A stretch of 64,000 nt of DNA from positions 372,001-436,000 of the forward strand of contig CAVRVS010000002.1 of NCBI GenBank assembly GCA_963724705.1, written 5' to 3'. Both the position numbers and the translations under genes were made by a program. A model generated the notes under the pieces. That model was not told where the DNA came from. It did no database searches and was given only the letters and a program-made list of their open reading frames with translations. Origin of the DNA: DASQPR01 sp963724705. Lineage in GTDB: Bacteria; Actinomycetota; Actinomycetes; Mycobacteriales; Micromonosporaceae. This document shows positions 8,549-15,788 of this stretch, piece by piece. Positions within the stretch are counted from its first letter, which is position 1. Each line of letters begins with the position of its first letter.

Positions 8549-10792
8549 ATGCATACGTTCCTCGAACATCTCGGCCGATTCTGCGCCCGCCGACATTGGT
8601 ACGTGATCGGCGTATGGCTGGTTATCGTCGTCGGCCTTGTGGTGCTGCGCAGCGCGTTCGGCGGGTCGTTCGTCAACGACTACAACGTGCCCGGCAGCGC
8701 CTCGGACAAGGGTCTGACCGTCCTCCAGGCCGAGTTCCCGGCTCAGGGCGGCAACGCCGGGCAGATCGTGTTCGCCGCACCGGCCGGCGCCAAGCTCAGC
8801 TCTAGCGAGAATCAGGTCAACCAGTCGGTGAGCAACGTGTCCCATCTCGACCACGTGCTCAGCGCGACCAGCCCGTTCGCGACGTCGAACTCGCCGACGG
8901 TCTCGTCGAGCGGCACGATTGCCTACGCCCAGGTGAACTTCGACACCGCGACGAACAATCTCGACCAGGCGTATCTCGACCAGTTGCACAACGCGGTGAA
9001 GCCGGCCACCGATGCCGGTCTCACGGTGGAGTACGGCGGCTCGGCCGGGCAGATCGCCAACAACACCAACGACGCAAAGTCCGAGCTCATCGGCCTGATC
9101 TGCGCATTGATCCTGTTGCTGATCATGTTCGTCTCGCTCGTCGCCGCGGCCATCCCGTTGGTCGCGGCCGGCTTTAGCGTGGTGGCCGGACTGTCGACGC
9201 TCGGCCTGCTGGCGGCGGCGTTCACCTTCCCGACCACCGGACCCACGATCGCGACACTGCTCGGTCTCGGCGTCGCCATCGACTACGGCCTGTTCCAGCT
9301 CGCGCGGCACCGCGAGCAGGTCGACGGCGGTGCCGACATCATCGAGTCCATCGGCAGGGCAAACTCCCGGTCCGGCGGCGCAATCGTGGTGGCCGGCACG
9401 ACGGTGATCATCGCGATCCTTGGTCTGTTCGTCGCCGGCGTGCCATTCATCAGTGCGCTCGGCGTCTCGGCCGCCGTCGTCGTGGCCGTGACGATGCTCT
9501 CCGCGCTCACGCTCGTACCCGCCTTAATGGGGTTGGCCCGCGGCACCGTGCGGTCGTTCTTCGATCGTCGCCGCGAGCGTCGCGAACGCCACGCCCGAGC
9601 GGCGGCGCACCAGCCGGCGGCGGCCGTGGTGCGCGACGACCACGCGCATGAGAACAGCGCATTCGCGCGGTGGGGTCGGCGGGTCAGCGGGCGGCCCTGG
9701 CCCTATGCAATCGGAGCGGTGATCCTGCTCGTGGTCATCACGATCCCGCTGTTCTTCATCACGTTCGGCCAACTCGACGCCGGCACCGACCCGACGTCGG
9801 ACACCGACCGACGCGCGTACGACCTCATCACCGAGGGCTTCGGCGCCGGCGCGAACGGTCCCATCACCGTGATCGTGAACAAGCCGGCGGGCCAGTCGTC
9901 GTCCGACTTCCAGACGCTGCTCGGCAACACCCAGCAGACGTTGCAGAAAACGCCCGATGTGGCGTCGGTGTGGCCACCGTCGGCAAACCAGGGCGGCACC
10001 GCTGCCATCATGAACGTGATCCCCAAGAGCACCCCACAGGCGGAGGCGACCACGTCTCTGGTCAACAACCTGCGGGACGATGTCCTGCCAGCGGTGTCCG
10101 CGCCGACTTATCTGACCGGCACGACCGTCGGCAACGTCGACTTCACTGAGCGAACCGTGCAGAGGCTGCCGTGGCTGATCGCCGCCGTCGTTCTGCTGTC
10201 GCTGTTGCTGCTGACGGCGGCGTTCCGCTCGCTCGCGATCGGCATCAAGGCGGCGGTGATGAACCTGCTGTCGGTCGGGGCCGCATACGGCGTCGTCGTC
10301 GCCGTGTTCCAGTGGGGATGGGGCTCGTCGCTGATCGGCATGGACCAGAAGGTGCCGATCCCGGCGTTCGTGCCGATGCTGATGTTCGCCATCGTGTTCG
10401 GGTTGTCCATGGACTACGAGGTGTTCCTGCTGTCGCGTGTGCACGAGGCCTACGTACGTACCCACGACCCACATCGCAGCGTGGCGATCGGAATTGGCGG
10501 CACCGCGCGCGTCATCACCACGGCCGCGGCGGTCATGGTCGTCGTCTTCGCGAGCTTTGTGGCCGACTCCGATCCGATCATCAAGATGCTGGCGGTCGGC
10601 ATGGCCGTCTCGGTGCTGATCGACGCGTCCGTGGTCCGGATGGTGCTCGTGCCGGCGATCATGTCGCTGCTGGGTGACCATGCCTGGTGGGTGCCACGGT
10701 GGCTGGACAAGATCCTTCCGCATATCGATGTCGAGGGCAGCGATGCGCCACTGCCGGCCGAGCAGCGCAAACCGGTGCCGGTCGGCCGGTAG
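8549..10792 (+). CDS. MMPL family RND transporter
   Basis: A 747-aa inner-membrane exporter of the MmpL/RND superfamily, powered by proton flow. It shows two repeats of one helix, a large extracytoplasmic loop and five helices. The conserved charged helix motifs are GVAIDYGLF near residue 240 and FGLSMDYEVFLLSR near 617. Between the halves is a long Arg/His-rich cytoplasmic stretch (FFDRRRERRERHARAAAHQ). The ATG at 8549 follows GGAGAAGGGG, better than the in-frame GTG at 8528. MmpL proteins move lipids, siderophores or drugs; the cargo is unknown. There is no adjacent regulator, but the repeat-rich leader may bind one. Confidence 0.92.
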   Translation: MHTFLEHLGRFCARRHWYVIGVWLVIVVGLVVLRSAFGGSFVNDYNVPGSASDKGLTVLQAEFPAQGGNAGQIVFAAPAGAKLSSSENQVNQSVSNVSHLDHVLSATSPFATSNSPTVSSSGTIAYAQVNFDTATNNLDQAYLDQLHNAVKPATDAGLTVEYGGSAGQIANNTNDAKSELIGLICALILLLIMFVSLVAAAIPLVAAGFSVVAGLSTLGLLAAAFTFPTTGPTIATLLGLGVAIDYGLFQLARHREQVDGGADIIESIGRANSRSGGAIVVAGTTVIIAILGLFVAGVPFISALGVSAAVVVAVTMLSALTLVPALMGLARGTVRSFFDRRRERRERHARAAAHQPAAAVVRDDHAHENSAFARWGRRVSGRPWPYAIGAVILLVVITIPLFFITFGQLDAGTDPTSDTDRRAYDLITEGFGAGANGPITVIVNKPAGQSSSDFQTLLGNTQQTLQKTPDVASVWPPSANQGGTAAIMNVIPKSTPQAEATTSLVNNLRDDVLPAVSAPTYLTGTTVGNVDFTERTVQRLPWLIAAVVLLSLLLLTAAFRSLAIGIKAAVMNLLSVGAAYGVVVAVFQWGWGSSLIGMDQKVPIPAFVPMLMFAIVFGLSMDYEVFLLSRVHEAYVRTHDPHRSVAIGIGGTARVITTAAAVMVVVFASFVADSDPIIKMLAVGMAVSVLIDASVVRMVLVPAIMSLLGDHAWWVPRWLDKILPHIDVEGSDAPLPAEQRKPVPVGR

Positions 10793-10820
10793 CGCCGGGC
10801 TTGTTGCCGCGCCGCACGGC

Positions 10821-11510
10821 TCAACTCAGCAGCGGATAGCCCATCGTGGCCGCGACCTCGTCGGGAGTGAGCGGTATGCGGCCGGTTGCCTTGAGCACGT
10901 ATTCCTCGGCCGACCAGCCCGGCGGTCGACCGGATCGCGCGTCGTTGACGGTGGCGGGCTCGACGAATCGAGCTAGGCCGTCGAGCGTATCGACGGCGGC
11001 GGCTAGGGCCTCCGGATCAGGTGCGGGTGCTGCGGGCAGATTCAGCGTCATGTCGAGGTGGTGGATCGCCGCCTCGGTCGCGAGCGTCGTCAGGAAATCG
11101 GGTACGGCGAGCACGTGCCCCTGCGTCATCACGAGCCGTCCGGATCGGCGGCGTGCGCGGCGCGTACGGCCGCGGCGCGGTCTCTGCCAGAGCGCGATCG
11201 ATCCGAGCCGTCCGGAACGCGCGGCCGACCGCTTGATCGACCATGCGCCCGGGATCGGATCGCGGTCGGCCGCAAATCCCCGCCAATAGCTCACGAAGTC
11301 GCGATCGGACGGTCCCGGATGCGGGCTGGCCAGCGCGATCAATGCTCGTTGCGCGTCGCACAGCACGTGAAACAGCACATCGGCGACGACCCAGCCGCGG
11401 CAGCGGGAAAACTCCAGGAGGTCATCGCGGCTGAGTGTGGCCGCGAGTCGGTCGATGCCCTCGTACGCCTTCGTGAGGCGGTGCCGAGCCGTGGAGTAGT
11501 CGACGACCAT
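10821..11510 (-). CDS. Maleylpyruvate isomerase-like / DinB superfamily protein
   Basis: About 229 aa, with the N-terminal helix-bundle pattern of mycothiol-dependent maleylpyruvate isomerases (CRGWVVADVLFHVLCD) and a second histidine site in TEAAIHHLDMTL. Those enzymes use mycothiol and a metal to isomerise ring-cleavage products. It sits 38 bases after the alpha/beta hydrolase and downstream of a phenol-type monooxygenase, suggesting a small aromatic-catabolism cluster. The segment WQRPRRGRTRRARRRSGR (11134-11196) looks out of frame: a shifted reading gives an Ala-rich helix ending ADPDG before LVMTQGH resumes, so two compensating indels are possible. Confidence 0.7.
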   Translation of the reverse strand: MVVDYSTARHRLTKAYEGIDRLAATLSRDDLLEFSRCRGWVVADVLFHVLCDAQRALIALASPHPGPSDRDFVSYWRGFAADRDPIPGAWSIKRSAARSGRLGSIALWQRPRRGRTRRARRRSGRLVMTQGHVLAVPDFLTTLATEAAIHHLDMTLNLPAAPAPDPEALAAAVDTLDGLARFVEPATVNDARSGRPPGWSAEEYVLKATGRIPLTPDEVAATMGYPLLS

Positions 11511-11548
11511 GCGTTCATCGTCGTCGATCCGGACCGCCGTGTCGTGGC

Positions 11549-12223
11549 TTATTGTCGCGCGAGGCGATCCAACTCGGCCGCCAACGGCTCGGCCGCCGAG
11601 ACATGGGGGCAGTGTCCGGCGTCGAGTTCGACGATCTCGGCGTCGAGTCGGCGTACGGCCTCGCGGCGGCACCACCCCGCCCGCAACGCACGGTCGCGCA
11701 GTGCCACGACGTACGTCGACGGGATCTCCGGCGCGAGCGTGACGGTCTCCGTGTAGAGGACGTGGGGGGCGAACAACCGTACGGTCGTCAGCGCCCACTG
11801 CAACGTCTCGAAATCGCAGTCGTGGAATAGGAAATACGTCGCCAGCACGGGATCGGTCGTCGGGTCCCGGCCGAGCCAGTCGCGATGGAAGATGTCGGTC
11901 GGCGCCGCCTGGATCTCGTCGAGGAAGCTCTGCCGCCCGTCCGGCACGAGCGCGGCCAGCCAGACCTGGCGGCGCGCGCCGAGCCGCCGTGCGACCGCGG
12001 GCAGCAGCGGGGAAGATCCCGAGTGCGCGACGACGAGCGGCGTCGTGAGGTCACTAGGCACCTGCCGACCGACGATGTCGGCATACTCCGCCACGGAACT
12101 CGCCGGCTCGGCCGCGAGATCGACGGTGATGGCGCGATGGCCCCGGGAATCGAGCGCGTCCACCAGCCGCCGCCATCCGACCGGCGACTGGGTGGTGCCA
12201 TGGATCAGAACGATGTCGGCCAC
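11549..12223 (-). CDS. Alpha/beta hydrolase
   Basis: A 224-aa alpha/beta-fold hydrolase. The N-terminal IVLIHGTTQSPVGW supplies the oxyanion-hole HG motif, AHSGSS near residue 67 is the nucleophile elbow with the catalytic serine, and the histidine is probably in DAGHCPHVS near residue 203. The family covers esterases and C-C hydrolases. It lies 74 bases after the FAD monooxygenase in the same direction, so hydrolysis of a product from that enzyme is a reasonable but unproven guess. Confidence 0.85.
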   Translation of the reverse strand: MADIVLIHGTTQSPVGWRRLVDALDSRGHRAITVDLAAEPASSVAEYADIVGRQVPSDLTTPLVVAHSGSSPLLPAVARRLGARRQVWLAALVPDGRQSFLDEIQAAPTDIFHRDWLGRDPTTDPVLATYFLFHDCDFETLQWALTTVRLFAPHVLYTETVTLAPEIPSTYVVALRDRALRAGWCRREAVRRLDAEIVELDAGHCPHVSAAEPLAAELDRLARQ

Positions 12224-12297
12224 CGGCCCAACCTACGTCGCCGGTCCCGGCGCGCGTGGCGTCGAGCCGGCCGGTCCTCGTGTGTTGCGTCGGGCAG

Positions 12298-14067
12298 TCA
12301 GCCGGTCCGGAGCACGCTTCGCAAGGCGCCGGCGAGCCATTCGTTCGCCCGCTCGGGCGACTCGGGGCTGCCAAGATGCCGCGCCGCGATGTAGAGATCG
12401 GGCCGGACGAGCAGCGCCCCGCCGTCCTCGATCTCCCGCAGACCGGCCCAGGTGCCGTACGGATCCTCGTAGCGCTCGCCAGGACCGATCGATATCGGAG
12501 TGATGGTCACGCCGGTGGTCTCGGCCAACGCGGCCGCCGCGTCGAGCCAGGGTCGACCGCCGATGCCGGTGACGAGACTGAACGTGCCGTGTCCACCGAG
12601 GTCCAGGGTGGACACTCGGCGACCGTTCTCGGTCACCCACGTGTGCGGCAGCTTCGCGCCGGGCCAGGTCGTCGGTTGTGCGTACAGCTCCGGGTCGCGG
12701 CGGTATTCGGGCATCGGGGTACCGTCCGGCACCACGGCCGTCGATACGTACCGCTGGTTGTGTTCCACGCCGTGCGCATCGAACTCGTACGCCTTGAAGG
12801 CGATGGCTTCGCGCAGTGCGCCCCGGATCTTCTCGCCCTCCGGTCCCGGTGCCTTGCGCAAGGCGAGTTGCTGGTCGAGCTTCTCGACGTCGGTCGTATC
12901 GGTCAGGTCGAGCGCGGACAGGATCCGGCCGGTATCGGCAATGGACTGGTTGGCCCGCTCGACGATCTGCCGCGCGATCGGGCCACGCTCGGTGTCGTAC
13001 GTCGCCAGCAGTTCCGGGCCCGCAGTGCCGGCGACCACGTGCGCGAGTTTCCAGGCAAGGTTGTACGAGTCCTGGATCGACGTGTTGGAGCCGAGACCGT
13101 TCGTCGGCGGATGCCGGTGCACGGCGTCGCCGGCGCAGAACACGCGGCCTTTCGCGATCGTCGTCGCATAGTGGTGGTTGACCGTCCACGGCGACGCCGA
13201 CGTCACGTGCATCTCGAAGTCCTCGGTGCCGACGAGCTTCACCGCGAGCTCGCGGATGAACTCGTCGCTGAACGTGGGCGGCCCGGCCGCCACCTCGTAG
13301 CCCCACATCAGCATCCACTCGTGCCACGGCTTGATCATGCGAAGTACGCCGAGGCCGACGCCTTCCCGTTCGGCGCCCGGTTGCAGCATCCAGTAGAGGA
13401 CCGACGGGCGATGCGCGACGAAGCGCGACAGATCGGCCTCGAAGATGATCGACAGGGAGCCGGCCACGGCGCCCGGGCCCTCGAACGGCAGACCCAGGTC
13501 CTCGGCGACCTTGCTGCGGGCGCCGTCGGCGCCGACGAGGTATTTCGACCGGATGTCGTACTCGATGCCGGTGAGGCGGTCGCGAACCGTCGTGGTGACG
13601 CCATTCTCATCCTGGACGTGCGACAGGTATTCGGTGTCGAAGCGGATCTTCGCCCCGCGCTCCTGAGCCGCTTTCACCATGACCGGCTCGGTGATCGTCT
13701 GCGGAGCGTCGAGCATCGTGCACGGACTCTGCAGCTCGTAGTCGGCGTGCCGAACGGTGTCGGTGCCCCAGGATGGAATGCGCCCGAGTTCCTCGCCGGC
13801 GAGGCTGGTGCAGAACGTCGTGTTGCCCATCCACTCCCATGGCGTCGCTTCGCGCATGAGCCGATCCTCGATGCCCATGTCGCGCAGCGTCTCCATCGTC
13901 CGCTGGTTCGTGATGTGCGCTCGCGGCGTATCGGACAGTCGGCTGTACTTCGTGACGAGCAGCGTCCGGGTGCCGTAGGTGGCGAGGAAGAGCGCGGCGG
14001 ACGCGCCGGCCGGGCCGGATCCAACTACGAGGACATCGGTCTCGACCACGCTGCGGGCTGTGCTCAT
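12298..14067 (-). CDS. FAD-dependent aromatic monooxygenase (phenol/2,4-dichlorophenol type)
   Basis: A 589-aa class A flavoprotein hydroxylase related to TfdB/PheA/MhpA. It uses NAD(P)H and oxygen to hydroxylate a phenolic ring. The FAD-binding GSGPAGAS motif is at 16-23, the PRAHITNQRTME segment follows, the DG motif is in YLVGADGARS, and the GD motif in FCAGDAVHRHPPTNGLG near residue 310. The C-terminal thioredoxin-like domain typical of this group is present. The gene leads a leftward cluster with the hydrolase and the isomerase-like protein. Two palindromic sites lie 60-90 bases upstream. The precise phenol substrate cannot be predicted. Confidence 0.88.
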   Translation of the reverse strand: MSTARSVVETDVLVVGSGPAGASAALFLATYGTRTLLVTKYSRLSDTPRAHITNQRTMETLRDMGIEDRLMREATPWEWMGNTTFCTSLAGEELGRIPSWGTDTVRHADYELQSPCTMLDAPQTITEPVMVKAAQERGAKIRFDTEYLSHVQDENGVTTTVRDRLTGIEYDIRSKYLVGADGARSKVAEDLGLPFEGPGAVAGSLSIIFEADLSRFVAHRPSVLYWMLQPGAEREGVGLGVLRMIKPWHEWMLMWGYEVAAGPPTFSDEFIRELAVKLVGTEDFEMHVTSASPWTVNHHYATTIAKGRVFCAGDAVHRHPPTNGLGSNTSIQDSYNLAWKLAHVVAGTAGPELLATYDTERGPIARQIVERANQSIADTGRILSALDLTDTTDVEKLDQQLALRKAPGPEGEKIRGALREAIAFKAYEFDAHGVEHNQRYVSTAVVPDGTPMPEYRRDPELYAQPTTWPGAKLPHTWVTENGRRVSTLDLGGHGTFSLVTGIGGRPWLDAAAALAETTGVTITPISIGPGERYEDPYGTWAGLREIEDGGALLVRPDLYIAARHLGSPESPERANEWLAGALRSVLRTG

Positions 14068-14426
14068 CGAAGCTCCTTGAAAGGCGGCGCCGCCCGGTCG
14101 TCACGGGCGGCGCGCGTCGGCCGTCAGGCGGACACTTGTCCGTAACACTTGTCGGTGTTGTTTGCGGTGTCAAGGGTCGGCCCGGACAAGGGAGGGTGTG
14201 ATGCTCCACCGCACCTCCGATAATCGCTACGTGACGCTGCGGTGACGTTGCGTACCACTCGCCGGTCCAATCTGGATACGCCGGCCGTTTCGGGCGTCTT
14301 GATTGATAGACGTGGCGTCGCCCCGCTCGATACACTCCGGCGTCGGCCAATCCGCGCATCGCGGCACGCTTTCACCACGGTCGGTCGCCGCGTCTGGCCG
14401 CCCATAGTTACGTCAGAGGTTCGGCG
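14068..14426. other. Divergent intergenic region, 359 bp
   Basis: Separates the monooxygenase cluster from the sensor-kinase cluster. It contains the paired palindromes annotated at 14130-14159, a further related half site GGACAAG near 14185, and AGAGG before the rightward ATG at 14427. I see no gene in it and no clear -35/-10 pair for either side. Confidence 0.5.
14130..14159. promoter_or_regulatory. Paired operator-like palindromes upstream of the monooxygenase
   Basis: GGACACTTGTCC (14130-14141) has perfect 5-bp arms around a 2-bp centre. AACACTTGTCGGTGTT (14144-14159) has perfect 5-bp arms around 6 bp. Both contain ACACTTGTC, spaced 13 bases apart. The layout suggests binding of a dimeric regulator (TetR or MarR type) controlling the aromatic cluster, though no such regulator gene is in the window. 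Confidence 0.55.
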
Positions 14427-15788
14427 ATGACGACATTTGCGCAGCTCGACCGCGCGCGCGACCGGCACCGGGCGGTCGCGAGTCGCGCGCTGCTCGCTGT
14501 CGCGGTGCTGGTGCCGAGCTGTGTCCTCTTCCTACAGGCGTGGAATAACGAGCGCGACGATCTCGTCGCGCTGGCTCAGCAGCAACATGGCGTCGCGTAC
14601 GTGCGGACGCTCGAACCGCTCATCGGCGCGGTCGTTGCCGCCGAATCCACCGCGGTGGTCGGCGGCCGGGTGAATCTCCAGCCGGTCGACCGCGCCGCGC
14701 TCGCCGTCGCGGCCGTCGATGCGCGCTACGGCGCCGATCTTAGGTCGCAGGTGCTCTGGGCCGACGCCGACAACCGCATCCAACAGCTGCACAGCCGCTC
14801 CGCGTCGTCGCCGATCGACTCGTTCGCGGCCTACAGCGGCGTGACTGGCCTGCTTCTGGAGCTGGCCGACAAGGTCGGCGCGACCGCCGGGCTGAGCCAC
14901 AATGCCCATCCCGAGCTGGCCGCGCTGCAGGACGGCGCGGCCCATCAGCTGCCGGCTGTCGTCGTTGCTGCCGGTGCCTATGCGGACCTGTTGGCGCTCG
15001 GCGGCTCCGATCCCAGGGCATCGGGTGGCATCGCGATCGGGCCGGACGCGGTCGCTGGCACACCGACGGGCAGTATCGCCGAGCAGCTGGCCGATCAGCG
15101 GGCATCCATCGAGCAGGCGGCAAGCGATCTCGTCGATGACGTGCAGAATGCTTCCGACGCGTCGCCCGATGCCGCGATCAGCCAGAACACGCTGGCCAGG
15201 CTGGACCAGTTCCGCATCCAGGTCGACGCGCTCATCGCGGATGGCACCACGAATTCCACCGCCGGGAGCAGCCCGCCGGCCGGAGGCTCCGTGCGCAAGG
15301 CGGCCGACGACGCGGTGACGGCACAAGCCGCCGCGAACACGCTGACCGAATCGATCCTGCAGAGCGTCGACAACCTGTTGACCTCGCGCATCGGCCACGT
15401 GCGCCTGATCCGGTCGCTGACCATCGGTGCCGGCGTGCTCGCGGTCGCGATCGCGTTGACGCCGCTGCTCGTGGCCGCGTTGCGCCGCCGCCGGATCGAG
15501 GACGAGTCGGTCCCACACGAAGAGCCGGATCGGACGGCCCCCTCGGTGGCGCGTTTGTCGCCGCCGCGCGACTTCGATCCGCCGACCTACAACGGCGGTG
15601 CGCTGCCGCGACGCCGGCCGGCAGTCGCCGCAGCGGCGACTAGTGCGTCGGACGCCGGGCGCGAGCTTATGCCCGCCGGCGTCATGCATCACCGGCGCTC
15701 CGGCGCGGGTACGTCGACGACGAGGTCGGCCGGGACAGACGTCGCTATCCCGTCCGACGACTGGGGGCGGTCCGGTGTCGCTCGGTAG
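14427..15788 (+). CDS. Membrane sensor-like protein without a kinase domain
   Basis: A 453-aa protein with a membrane helix at about residues 20-38, a long, mostly helical Ala-rich extracellular region of about 300 residues, and a second helix at about 332-350 followed by RRRR and a disordered Pro/Arg-rich tail. There is no HAMP, HisKA or ATPase motif. The extracellular part resembles the nitrate/nitrite-sensing helical domain of actinobacterial conservon kinases and of the next gene. AGAGG lies seven bases before the ATG. Its stop overlaps the kinase GTG by 14 bases, so the two are translationally coupled. I infer a sensory partner or subunit of the kinase; no direct homologue is recognised. 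Confidence 0.65.
   Translation: MTTFAQLDRARDRHRAVASRALLAVAVLVPSCVLFLQAWNNERDDLVALAQQQHGVAYVRTLEPLIGAVVAAESTAVVGGRVNLQPVDRAALAVAAVDARYGADLRSQVLWADADNRIQQLHSRSASSPIDSFAAYSGVTGLLLELADKVGATAGLSHNAHPELAALQDGAAHQLPAVVVAAGAYADLLALGGSDPRASGGIAIGPDAVAGTPTGSIAEQLADQRASIEQAASDLVDDVQNASDASPDAAISQNTLARLDQFRIQVDALIADGTTNSTAGSSPPAGGSVRKAADDAVTAQAAANTLTESILQSVDNLLTSRIGHVRLIRSLTIGAGVLAVAIALTPLLVAALRRRRIEDESVPHEEPDRTAPSVARLSPPRDFDPPTYNGGALPRRRPAVAAAATSASDAGRELMPAGVMHHRRSGAGTSTTRSAGTDVAIPSDDWGRSGVAR

Noticed and set aside
15598..15774. N-terminal extension of the sensor kinase
   Set aside because: This stretch is the coding end of the upstream sensor gene in another frame; the GGGGG-preceded GTG at 15775 gives a standard membrane-helix start.
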